Assembly: GCA_934153805.1 (NCBI GenBank)
Contig: CAKPFO010000010.1
Span: forward strand, 1 to 35,730
Origin: an uncultured Clostridia bacterium
Lineage (GTDB): Bacteria > Bacillota > Clostridia > TANB77 > CAG-508
Length of the DNA stretch: 35,730 bases
Direction of reading: 5' to 3'
Below, in pieces: positions 1 through 7,630 of the stretch. The notes under the pieces were generated by a model. That model did not search any database, was not told the DNA's origin, and saw only the letters and a list, made by a program, of their open reading frames with translations. A program made the position numbers and the translations under genes. Numbering within the stretch: the stretch's first letter is position 1; every line of letters starts with the position of its first letter.

Positions 1-69
<69 letters not shown>

Positions 70-105
70 TTTAAAGTTTCTCCTTTGTTTCTCTTTCTTG
101 TAATT

Positions 106-134
106 ATAATACCACAGTAAAATTTTAGTGTCAA
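106..134 (-). promoter_or_regulatory. sigmaA-type promoter of the left-edge gene
   Basis: On the minus strand, TTGACA (129-134) and TATTAT (106-111) are separated by 17 bp, upstream of the AGGAG site and ATG at 69. The 9-mer ATTTGATAC at 155-163, identical to half of the toxin-antitoxin operator at 1671-1684, sits about 20 bp upstream of the -35. Confidence 0.75.
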
Positions 135-213
135 TACGCTTATTCTTTAATTTTATTTGATACTGTTAAATCTTAAACACCCGGTAAAATTTTTTTCTTC
201 TCATTTTGATATT

Positions 214-1218
214 TTATATTTCAATTATTCTTCTAAATTGATCATCACTATATTTTTTTATATCTAAAATATTTAACATATCATATTTATTTTTTACTTT
301 TTCAAAATATTCTTTTATATCCTCTTTATTCATTATATTATTTGAATTTTCTGTTGGTAGTAAACCTTTTCTAGCATTTATCCATGGTGTTTCATAATGA
401 GACATCTTTTCTAAAGCTTTTCCATTATAATATCCAAAATATTTTATTATTGCATTAAGAATCTCTCTTTTCTCATCTACTATAGTATCTTCAATGTCAT
501 AATCTATATCAATACAAATATTAGCTGATTTAAATTCTTTATACTTTTCATATATATTAACATATACAGGTCCGTGAACCCATGCTTGGCAATCGTCTTC
601 AAATAAAAATTTTCCAAAAAAAGCTTTATAGAAGCCTTGCGCATAATATAAAATTTTTTGTAATGCTAAAGGCGTAATTTCTTTTCCTATAACAATAATA
701 TATTCTGCAATCATGTCTATATCGGTATTAATACTATTTTCAAACGTTCTCTTTTTTAGTTCACTAATAGCATCTTTAACATTATTATAAGCTCTTTCGG
801 TGATTAAGTTCTTATTTTCATCTATTAGTCTACTCATATATTCATGATTATTTAAAATTTTATATAATTGCTCTGAATAAATTTTTGATGGTACATCTCC
901 ATTTAAATACCTTATTAATGTAACCTCTCCCCATCCTAGTAATTTAGATAGTGGCTTTTTACCTATTTTATATTTACTTAGTATTCTATTAATTTCTTCT
1001 GTTGTAATAATATTTTCTTCATTTCTATAAACCTTATCAATTCTATTTATATTTTCATCATTAATTTCATTTGAACTAATCTCTTCTCCACAGTTTTTAC
1101 AATAACCTATTAATCTTTTATAATTATACTCTTTTCCTTTTATTTCAATACTATCATCAATTTCTTTTACTTCATATTCAACTAAACTATTACATTTTTC
1201 ACAAAACCCTTTATTCAT
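214..1218 (-). CDS. Antitoxin: MqsA-like zinc finger and HTH fused to a Panacea/SocA (DUF4065) domain
   Basis: Probable antitoxin and autoregulator of the toxin gene just upstream (15-nt gap). Three parts are visible in 334 residues. A zinc knuckle has Cys pairs at 6/9 and 40/43, as in YgiT/MqsA-type fingers. A helix-turn-helix occupies about 72-125 and contains KLLGWGEVTLIRYLNG, typical of MqsA-type repressors. The C-terminal part, about 165-330, is a Panacea/SocA (GepA) domain recognisable by ALQKILYYAQGF and the following AWVHGPVY. Panacea is known as an antitoxin domain that pairs with many unrelated toxins. MqsA neutralises MqsR and binds the operon's own promoter. The start ATG is preceded by AAGGTGGTGA. 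Having both antitoxin modules in one chain is unusual. Family assignment is confident; which domain does the neutralising is inference. Confidence 0.85.
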   Translation of the reverse strand: MNKGFCEKCNSLVEYEVKEIDDSIEIKGKEYNYKRLIGYCKNCGEEISSNEINDENINRIDKVYRNEENIITTEEINRILSKYKIGKKPLSKLLGWGEVTLIRYLNGDVPSKIYSEQLYKILNNHEYMSRLIDENKNLITERAYNNVKDAISELKKRTFENSINTDIDMIAEYIIVIGKEITPLALQKILYYAQGFYKAFFGKFLFEDDCQAWVHGPVYVNIYEKYKEFKSANICIDIDYDIEDTIVDEKREILNAIIKYFGYYNGKALEKMSHYETPWINARKGLLPTENSNNIMNKEDIKEYFEKVKNKYDMLNILDIKKYSDDQFRRIIEI

Positions 1219-1233
1219 AACTGATTCACCACC

Positions 1234-1632
1234 TTATAAAAATAATTTTTTAATACTTTTCTCCGGCTTATGAAATGAAACTATTACTATAAAATCATCT
1301 TTTTTTCTAGCAATTTTTATATATACTTCAACGTTTTCTATTGTTCCCCAATTATCTAATTCATATTCTCTACAAAAAAAGTATAACCTTTCTTGTGGAT
1401 CATTATAATTATCTGCTGAGTAACAAAAATCATTTGCTTCTAATTTTATTAGCATTTGCTTTTGTTTATTCTTAGTTAGACCATATTCAAGAATAAATCT
1501 TCTATTTTTTTCATTCTTTTCAGTTGTACATATCATAAACTTTCCCGCATTTACACTGCTTTTTACTGCTTTTAAATATTCTTCTATTTCTTCTTTTGTA
1601 TGATTCGTATACTTTGAAGTATCATTTGACAT
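1234..1632 (-). CDS. MqsR-like toxin (probable mRNA interferase)
   Basis: Small basic protein (132 aa), first gene of the toxin-antitoxin operon. Its layout matches MqsR: an N-terminal helix (EEIEEYLKAVKSSVNAGKF), a middle helix, the block ANDFCYSADNYND that corresponds to MqsR's DFYKSM region, and a C-terminal strand pair VEVYIKIA / FIVIVSFH matching MqsR's VYLKI...LIVSF. MqsR is a ribosome-independent mRNA endonuclease. The toxin-before-antitoxin order and the MqsA-like partner agree. An upstream in-frame ATG exists at 1677, but it lies before the AGGAGG and inside the operator, so the ATG at 1632 (preceded by AAAGGGG) is preferred. The assignment rests on pattern, not an alignment score, so another RelE-like fold toxin is possible. 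Confidence 0.7.
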   Translation of the reverse strand: MSNDTSKYTNHTKEEIEEYLKAVKSSVNAGKFMICTTEKNEKNRRFILEYGLTKNKQKQMLIKLEANDFCYSADNYNDPQERLYFFCREYELDNWGTIENVEVYIKIARKKDDFIVIVSFHKPEKSIKKLFL

Positions 1633-1670
1633 TTTAAACCCCTTTCTTTGGCTTATTTCCTCCTTTTTTA

Positions 1671-1684
1671 GTATCATTTGATAC
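1671..1684. promoter_or_regulatory. Palindromic operator of the toxin-antitoxin operon
   Basis: GTATCATTTGATAC is an inverted repeat with perfect 6-bp arms around a 2-bp centre, placed just downstream of the -10, over the expected transcription start. Related sequences flank it: GTATCATTTGAC at 1619-1630 over the toxin start codon, and the half-site TTTTGATAC at 1718-1726 next to the -35. MqsA-type antitoxins repress their own promoters at such palindromes, so this is the likely site for the HTH of the antitoxin. Confidence 0.65.
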
Positions 1685-1685
1685 T

Positions 1686-1714
1686 ATTTTACTATTTTTT
1701 TATTAGTTTGTCAA
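1686..1714 (-). promoter_or_regulatory. sigmaA-type promoter of the toxin-antitoxin operon
   Basis: TTGACA (1709-1714) and TAAAAT (1686-1691) with a 17-bp spacer on the minus strand. The predicted start of transcription falls in the palindrome at 1671-1684. Confidence 0.75.
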
Positions 1715-1785
1715 CTATTTTGATACCTTTTCATATATTTTTTAACTTTACCAAATCTTTAAAATAGAAATTTAGCATTTTTTAA

Positions 1786-1809
1786 AGCCTTTTCTTTAAC
1801 GAAAAGGCT
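1786..1809 (-). terminator. Probable terminator after the T7SS operon
   Basis: A stem AGCCTTTTC / GAAAAGGCT with a 6-nt loop lies 9 nt beyond the stop codon of the YukD-like gene. The T-tract on the minus strand is short (TTTAAAAAA), so termination may be partial. Confidence 0.5.
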
Positions 1810-1817
1810 CTAAAATT

Positions 1818-2069
1818 TTATATCATAATTATTTCTGTTCCATTTTTTATATTGTTTTCCTTAACATTTAAATTCATATCATATGGTTTAGCAGAATTTT
1901 TATCATATAGCATAGGCATCTGTTTTGGAGTGTAATAACCACCACACAACTCATTAACGGATTTTTCTAATAATCTTACTATGTTATATATTTTTTTATT
2001 TATTGGTAGCCACATGTCATATTCTTTTTCTATTATAGGAACATATAATTTTATTAAAACTTTATTCAT
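1818..2069 (-). CDS. esaB: YukD/EsaB-like ubiquitin-fold protein of the type VII secretion system
   Basis: Short protein (83 aa) with a beta-grasp pattern: NKVLIKLYVP as strand 1, an amphipathic helix IYNIVRLLEKSVNEL, and a terminal strand NNIKNGTEIIMI. YukD/EsaB proteins are small cytoplasmic ubiquitin-like components required by Firmicutes type VII systems and are encoded beside essC. It is the last gene of the operon and overlaps the end of essC by 8 nt, which implies translational coupling. The ATG at 2069 has GGTGAT four bases upstream; a GTG at 2078 in the same frame is the alternative start. Confidence 0.75.
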   Translation of the reverse strand: MNKVLIKLYVPIIEKEYDMWLPINKKIYNIVRLLEKSVNELCGGYYTPKQMPMLYDKNSAKPYDMNLNVKENNIKNGTEIIMI

Positions 2070-5000
2070 TCTTATCACCGTTTTCTTTCATTTCTATCAA
2101 TTTAATCAATGTCGCTATACCTTGATTAATTGAATATCCAAAACTTCTTCCACAATTATTTACTATTTGTTTTCTATCAGAAATTATACTTATTAGATAT
2201 TGGCTATCTACACCATTTCCTACCCATATTCCATTATCTTTTGTAACAAAGTTCTTATACCATTCGTCATATTCATGATTTTTTAATTTGTTGGCATTAT
2301 CTACAAAGATAAAATTACAATTTTCTAGCTCGTCTGCTTTTTTTAGGGTATCTTTAAATGTAAATTCAAAGTTATTGTTAATATCATCAAAATCACTTAT
2401 GAACCTATCAACTCCTATAATAACACATACTATTTGCTTGTCTTGCTTTTCATCTAATGTAGTTATCACATTATTATACTCTTCTGCTATATTTGCTTTT
2501 CTACTAGATATTACTTTTTCTGCATCGAATATATTAACTTCTACATTTTTTAGTTCTAGCATCTGCTGTAAAACATACGTTGTAAATTGTGCTGCATCTT
2601 CTATATTTCTAGCCGAAATTATATTAATTAAATTCTTTTTAAAATTATAGTTGCATAATCTTAAATCCTTTTTTACAATTCCTATAGGCACGTTAGCTAA
2701 ATCTTTCAAATATTCTTTTACATCACTTAACAAAATTTGATCTGGTATAGTAGGAACATTATTAGCAACAGTTGTATTCTTTTTGTTTAATTCTTCAATA
2801 GTTTCTTTTACAAATACATTGTAACTTTCTGCTTCACATATTTTTGCGGTTTGGAATTCATAGACTTCATCTTTATCCATGCTTACCAATCCTCTTCCAA
2901 AAATACTAGAAGGTCTTTTCTTACCAACTTTCTCAAATATATTTAAATAGTCATCCTGATTATTTAATTGTAATGCTATTCTTTGTTTAAAGTTTTGAGC
3001 TAAACGATATCTCATATCATTGTAATTACTTATAGTTACTACAAACACAATTCCACATTTTACACCTTCTCTAGTTAAGGTAATGAAAAGGTCATCATAT
3101 TCATTTTCATATACTTCTGCAAAAGCCTCATAGTTATTCATAGTTACTACTATTAAAGGCATCTTTTTACCGCTTGTCTTTAAATATAAATTATAGTCTC
3201 CATTGTACTCTGATAATTCGTCTTTTCTAGTCTTTATTTCTCTTTGCATCATATCAAAGAATCTTCTAAGTTTTTCTTCATCATTTATAAATACGGTATC
3301 CCCAACATGATTATCATTATTATATATTTTAAGTGCTTCTGTACCAAAATCTAAAACATACAATTGTACTTCATCAGATGAATATGTAGTAATTAAATCA
3401 TATATCATTGTACTTAAAAGAGTTTCTTTTCCACTTTCCGCATTACCATAAATGACAAAGTTTCCTTGATTGAAATTCATATCAACAATTCCTTGTCTTT
3501 GATTGTAAGGGTCATCAAACTCTCCTATAATTGCCTGTACCGCATTTTTATCTTTCTTTACATTGTATTTTTTCTTTATATCTTTTACAAAAATAGTTTC
3601 TTCTATATTGTCTAACCATAAATTTTCTGCCTTAATATTATTTTGCTTTGCAATGTCATTTAAATATTTAACAATATTTGTTAATTGTTCACCTTGGTTG
3701 CTTACATATTTTTGATTATTGTCATCTATTTGTTTTATCGTAACTCCTATATTAGAGATGAATTGTAGAGAATTGTCCACCTTTTTTTCTGTAACATCTG
3801 ATGGGAAATATGGTGCTCCAGACCATGCAGATTGTCCTAATGTAAAGTACTCATCATTACCCACTTGCATATAGAACTGTCCTGCTCTTTTTAAGAAAGC
3901 TGCATCAGGTTTCTTTATAACATCTGTACTGTCTTCTTTGTCTTGTACCTTTAGACAAATAGCAAATTTACTATTACTACGTATTTGATCATTAACAATT
4001 CCTGCTGGCTTTTGTGTTGCCAAAATCAAATGAACACCTAAACTTCTTCCTATTCTAGAAACACTCATTAATTCATCCATAAAATCTTCTTGTTGTTGTT
4101 TTAATTCTGCAAATTCATCACATATAATTAATAAATGTGGAATAGGTGTTTTTACAACCCCTTCATGATACAATTTTTGATATTTATATATATCTATAGT
4201 TCCCTCATCAGTCATATTTCTTGCTTCATTAAATAATATTTGTCTTCTTCTTAATTCAGACTGTATAGATGCTAAAGACCTTTGCAATCCTATTGTATCA
4301 ATATTTGTTATTGTACCAACTAAATGTGGTAATTTTATATCTCTTTTTTGGAATGCTCCTGCTAATCCTCCACCTTTATAGTCTATTAATATAAAGTTTA
4401 AATCATCTGGATGATAATTTACTGCTAGAGATAATATGTATGTAATAATAAATTCAGATTTTCCTGAACCAGTGCTTCCTGCAATTAATCCATGAGGTCC
4501 ATGAAATTTTTCGTGAATGTCTAGTACTACTGGCATTCCTGAACTATCAATACCTATAGGTGCTTTTAGTGATAGTGTCGAATCATTTTTGTTCCATCTT
4601 TCTAAAGCATTTAATTGTTCTATTAAGCCTACGTCATACATTTCCAAAAAAGTATAAGTATTAGGTAGTAAATTACTTCCTGTCATATTATATCTAATTG
4701 GAATATTTGAAACCGTACTAGATAATTTATTAAAGAAAAATTCCACTGAGTCGTCAAAAATTATTTTTTGTTGGTTAGTTGAAGATATCTCGTTTTGGAA
4801 TATTATTCCATTCTTATTGCTTTCTAAATCAATAAATGTTTTACATTGATTTGGCAACTGCATTAAATCATTTGTAATACATAATAGGCTAAATCCAACA
4901 TTTATTCTTGCTTTTAACATTTCCGTTATTATTTTCAAATTCTCTATTTTTTTATAATCATCTGTTATTATCAAATAGTATGGTGAAAATGATTTATAGT

Positions 5001-6651
5001 TTTTATCTCTATATTGTAAACGATTATTTAATTCTTCTTCTAAATATAAAGATAATTCCTTCATATCATCATAATTATCAGCAAAAAATCTAATTTGTTT
5101 AGTATTATTCCATACATGAGGTAACATTTTTACGTATTCCCATTTTTTTAGTTTATCTTCCTTTAATAAAAATACTAATTTTAAATCCTCATAACTATGG
5201 AAAGCAATCAACTGAATAATTAAACTTTGAATAAATCTATTCATATTTGCATCTTCATTTGATATTATTGCAGATACATTTTTTTCAGTCAATGATACTA
5301 CTATTGGAGCTGATTTTAATGTTTTTGACTTGCTTCCTATATCATTTAATATCTCAACTAGATTATCATCTTCCATCTCAAATTTTTCTTCTGGATATTG
5401 AATGTCAATTGCTAACGAAATATCTCCAATTCCAAATCTGACATTAAGGAAATCATAATCTTCAATTTTTCTTTCCCATAATCTTGGGCTTTTATCTAAT
5501 ATTATTTTTGCACATTCTTCAGCAGAAACATAATTTTCAAATAATATTGACCTTTGCTTATTCATAATTTTATTTATATAATCACTTTTTGATCTTAGAT
5601 AGTCTTTATACTTTTTCTGTCTTTTTTCTTCATATTTTTTCTTTCTTTTTCTATCATATTTTAGAGTTAGTATAGGAAACACTATCATACTAATTAGCAT
5701 TGCAATTGCCGTTATTAAAGAAAATACCGTTTGTTTTGCTGTTGCTGTTCCGGAAATTCTTCCATCTATAGCAGTTACTATTGATACTATCATCATAGCT
5801 CCCATAGATAAAGAAGAACCTAAAGTTAATATTAAAGGCATTTCTTGCTGTTCTTGTAAATGTGGCGGTGCATCAATTTTTACTTTTTCTCTTTCTATTA
5901 CATTTGTTATTCTTGGAGCTCTAGAAAAATAGTCTTCTTCTGAATAAAGTTCTATATTTTCTTCTTCGTTATTTCCACTTATTTCTACTTTGTCTTTTAT
6001 TAAATTAAAAACTTTATTATCACATATAATTTTGTTCTCTGGAGTATTTATAAATATGCCTTTTCCCATTATAATTATCTTTAGTCCCATTATGAAAATA
6101 ACATCACCATTTGTTAGGCGAGTTCCCTCAGCAGGCACTGGTTTATTATTTACAAATGTTCCGAAATTCATATCATGATTTTCTATCATCCAACTACCAT
6201 TATACATATATATACGTGCATGGTCTGACATTACAAATTCATTATTATATATGATATCATTATTTATAGCTCTACCTATTTTAATTTCATTTTTTTCTTT
6301 TAATTCAAGATGAAATAAATTGCTATCACAAACAGGAAAACAATATAAAGTAAATAACTCTTCTGAATTTCCAACTCTAATCATATATTTGTCGTATTCT
6401 TGTAATAAAGCTCTATCTAACTTTTTAGTATAATCTACTTTAATTTTATTATCTATTAACTGTACAGCTTTTTTATCTATTATTTGAATGCTACCATTGC
6501 TAGTTACATACCACTTTCCATTTATACCTTCTATATTAATTAATTTTCTTTCTTTTTCTGAATTATCTGTAAGCCAATAATTACCTATTGCTATTTGTGG
6601 TAAAACAATTTTATACATTCTATTTTTTCCTATTAAAGTAACTAACAACAA
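2062..6651 (-). CDS. essC: EssC, FtsK/SpoIIIE-type motor ATPase of the type VII secretion system
   Basis: Membrane ATPase (about 1529 aa) that powers export of WXG100 and related effectors. An FHA domain lies at about 121-196 (IGRAINND, then SDHARI), followed by two membrane helices at about 272-295 and 307-330. The first ATPase domain has a canonical Walker A, GSTGSGKS (about 722-730), and Walker B regions ILIDYKGGG and LLIICDEFAEL. The second has a divergent P-loop, GNAESGKE (about 1068). A third C-terminal domain has no recognisable P-loop, as in many EssC proteins. I place the start at the TTG at 6651 (or 6648), because GAGGTGA lies 5-8 nt upstream. An in-frame ATG at 6699 falls inside a conserved hairpin and lacks a ribosome binding site. 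EssA, EssB and EsaA genes are not in the window. Confidence 0.93.
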   Translation of the reverse strand: MLLVTLIGKNRMYKIVLPQIAIGNYWLTDNSEKERKLINIEGINGKWYVTSNGSIQIIDKKAVQLIDNKIKVDYTKKLDRALLQEYDKYMIRVGNSEELFTLYCFPVCDSNLFHLELKEKNEIKIGRAINNDIIYNNEFVMSDHARIYMYNGSWMIENHDMNFGTFVNNKPVPAEGTRLTNGDVIFIMGLKIIIMGKGIFINTPENKIICDNKVFNLIKDKVEISGNNEEENIELYSEEDYFSRAPRITNVIEREKVKIDAPPHLQEQQEMPLILTLGSSLSMGAMMIVSIVTAIDGRISGTATAKQTVFSLITAIAMLISMIVFPILTLKYDRKRKKKYEEKRQKKYKDYLRSKSDYINKIMNKQRSILFENYVSAEECAKIILDKSPRLWERKIEDYDFLNVRFGIGDISLAIDIQYPEEKFEMEDDNLVEILNDIGSKSKTLKSAPIVVSLTEKNVSAIISNEDANMNRFIQSLIIQLIAFHSYEDLKLVFLLKEDKLKKWEYVKMLPHVWNNTKQIRFFADNYDDMKELSLYLEEELNNRLQYRDKNYKSFSPYYLIITDDYKKIENLKIITEMLKARINVGFSLLCITNDLMQLPNQCKTFIDLESNKNGIIFQNEISSTNQQKIIFDDSVEFFFNKLSSTVSNIPIRYNMTGSNLLPNTYTFLEMYDVGLIEQLNALERWNKNDSTLSLKAPIGIDSSGMPVVLDIHEKFHGPHGLIAGSTGSGKSEFIITYILSLAVNYHPDDLNFILIDYKGGGLAGAFQKRDIKLPHLVGTITNIDTIGLQRSLASIQSELRRRQILFNEARNMTDEGTIDIYKYQKLYHEGVVKTPIPHLLIICDEFAELKQQQEDFMDELMSVSRIGRSLGVHLILATQKPAGIVNDQIRSNSKFAICLKVQDKEDSTDVIKKPDAAFLKRAGQFYMQVGNDEYFTLGQSAWSGAPYFPSDVTEKKVDNSLQFISNIGVTIKQIDDNNQKYVSNQGEQLTNIVKYLNDIAKQNNIKAENLWLDNIEETIFVKDIKKKYNVKKDKNAVQAIIGEFDDPYNQRQGIVDMNFNQGNFVIYGNAESGKETLLSTMIYDLITTYSSDEVQLYVLDFGTEALKIYNNDNHVGDTVFINDEEKLRRFFDMMQREIKTRKDELSEYNGDYNLYLKTSGKKMPLIVVTMNNYEAFAEVYENEYDDLFITLTREGVKCGIVFVVTISNYNDMRYRLAQNFKQRIALQLNNQDDYLNIFEKVGKKRPSSIFGRGLVSMDKDEVYEFQTAKICEAESYNVFVKETIEELNKKNTTVANNVPTIPDQILLSDVKEYLKDLANVPIGIVKKDLRLCNYNFKKNLINIISARNIEDAAQFTTYVLQQMLELKNVEVNIFDAEKVISSRKANIAEEYNNVITTLDEKQDKQIVCVIIGVDRFISDFDDINNNFEFTFKDTLKKADELENCNFIFVDNANKLKNHEYDEWYKNFVTKDNGIWVGNGVDSQYLISIISDRKQIVNNCGRSFGYSINQGIATLIKLIEMKENGDKNE

Positions 6652-6676
6652 TCTCACCTCTTCCTTTGCTTTTTTA

Positions 6677-6731
6677 TAAATGCTTTCTTTGACAACCATA
6701 TATTTTTTATAGTTGCCAAAGAAAATATTTA
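6677..6731 (-). promoter_or_regulatory. Conserved 20-bp RNA hairpin in the essC leader (copy 1)
   Basis: On the minus strand, arms 6712-6731 and 6677-6696 pair over 20 positions with one A.C mismatch and a 15-nt loop. The same structure occurs at 10865-10916. Differences between the copies keep pairing: GGCAAC/GTTGTC here, GGTAAC/GTTATC there. The 3' arm ends about 16 nt before the essC Shine-Dalgarno. Likely an RNA element that controls processing, stability or translation within the operon. Confidence 0.65.
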
Positions 6732-6736
6732 TATCT

Positions 6737-6793
6737 GTTAATGGGGACGGAGATTTCTAACATATAGTATCAAACCTGTCCGTCTCCATTAAC
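6737..6793. repeat. REP-like palindrome
   Basis: Arms of 15 nt (6737-6751 and 6779-6793) are complementary apart from one G.T pair, around a 27-nt loop. The arms are far more GC-rich than the surroundings (GGGGACGG / CCGTCTCC). GGGGAC-type palindromes are a common form of intergenic repeat in Firmicutes. No clear T-tract follows on the minus strand, so it is not called a terminator. Confidence 0.6.
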
Positions 6794-6802
6794 ACTTATT
6801 AT

Positions 6803-7084
6803 CTATATTTTTTGTACAAGTTCATTTAATTTTTCTTTAAATGATTTTTCTTCTTCGTCATCTTCTAATCCCATATGGTATATTTTTTCAATTTGTTCAT
6901 GATTAAATAAACATGTTTTTGTAGAATCCATATATCCTTCTGGATACATGCAACCACTATAATCCCACATTTTTTTCTTATCTCCGCCTTCTATTGCGCA
7001 GAAGCCTGTTATCATAACTCTTTTAGTTCCATTTTTTAACATTACAACTGTACCTATTGGCAAAAATTTTTCTTTCTTTTTCAT
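6803..7084 (-). CDS. DUF4176 family protein associated with T7SS effectors
   Basis: Small soluble protein (93 aa) with the DUF4176 pattern: LPIGTVVMLKNGTKRVMITGF near the N-terminus, then DYSGCMYPEGYM and FNHEQIEKIYHMG. DUF4176 genes recur beside LXG-type effectors and WXG100-like partners in Firmicutes type VII loci, where they are thought to help present an effector for export; that role here is inference from position. The ATG overlaps the stop codon of the upstream gene (TAATG), so translation is coupled. An acidic linker (EDDEEE) precedes the C-terminal helix. Confidence 0.8.
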   Translation of the reverse strand: MKKKEKFLPIGTVVMLKNGTKRVMITGFCAIEGGDKKKMWDYSGCMYPEGYMDSTKTCLFNHEQIEKIYHMGLEDDEEEKSFKEKLNELVQKI

Positions 7085-7626
7085 TATCTTTCATCTCCTC
7101 TATTTTTTGCACTTTTCTCAAATTGATATAGCCTTAAGCTTAGACAATTTGGATTATTTTTTGTTATATATTCTAAATCAAGAATAGCTTCTGAAATGAA
7201 TTTTTTAGCTTGAACTTGATTATATTCTTTTACATCATTTAACAGTTTTTTCATTTCTTCAACATCGTTTTTCATATCAATTTCTGCTTTTACTTTACTT
7301 CCACTTAATTGTTTTTTTGCTATATTAAAAATTTCTATTGATTTTTTTCTAATATCATCAAATGCATTATCAACAATTAACGTTTGTTTTATTTCTTCTA
7401 GATTTTTTGCTTTAAATTCATTTGCTTTTCTAGTTAAGTCTGATTTTATTGAATTTACATCTTTACTTATAAACATGGAGTTACATTCTAAAATGGCTTT
7501 TGCTGTAAAATTCAAGTTTTCTCTAAACGCTTCTACAATCTCTATTCTTTCTGCTTCTTCTATAGGAATTTTTTCTTCAAACTCTTTAGTCAAATTATCA
7601 ATAGTATTTTCTAATTCTTGTTGCAT
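7084..7626 (-). CDS. Helical protein, candidate immunity protein for the T7SS effector
   Basis: Protein of 180 aa, predicted almost wholly alpha-helical and charged, with no signal peptide, membrane segment or recognised motif. It starts 4 nt after the effector's stop codon, and its AGGAGG ribosome binding site is made of the effector's last codons, so the two are produced together. In type VII and other polymorphic toxin loci the gene directly after the toxin normally encodes its immunity protein, which is the most likely role here. An adaptor or chaperone is the alternative. No homology is claimed. Confidence 0.6.
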   Translation of the reverse strand: MQQELENTIDNLTKEFEEKIPIEEAERIEIVEAFRENLNFTAKAILECNSMFISKDVNSIKSDLTRKANEFKAKNLEEIKQTLIVDNAFDDIRKKSIEIFNIAKKQLSGSKVKAEIDMKNDVEEMKKLLNDVKEYNQVQAKKFISEAILDLEYITKNNPNCLSLRLYQFEKSAKNRGDER

Positions 7627-7630
7627 AGTT

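Noticed and set aside
6652..6699. Upstream ATG start for essC
   Set aside because: It lies inside the conserved hairpin and has no SD, whereas GAGGTGA precedes the TTG codons at 6651/6648.
6767..6774. GTATCAAA inside the REP-like loop as another antitoxin operator
   Set aside because: Only a half-site, in the loop of a different repeat and not near a promoter; such AT-rich octamers are expected by chance.
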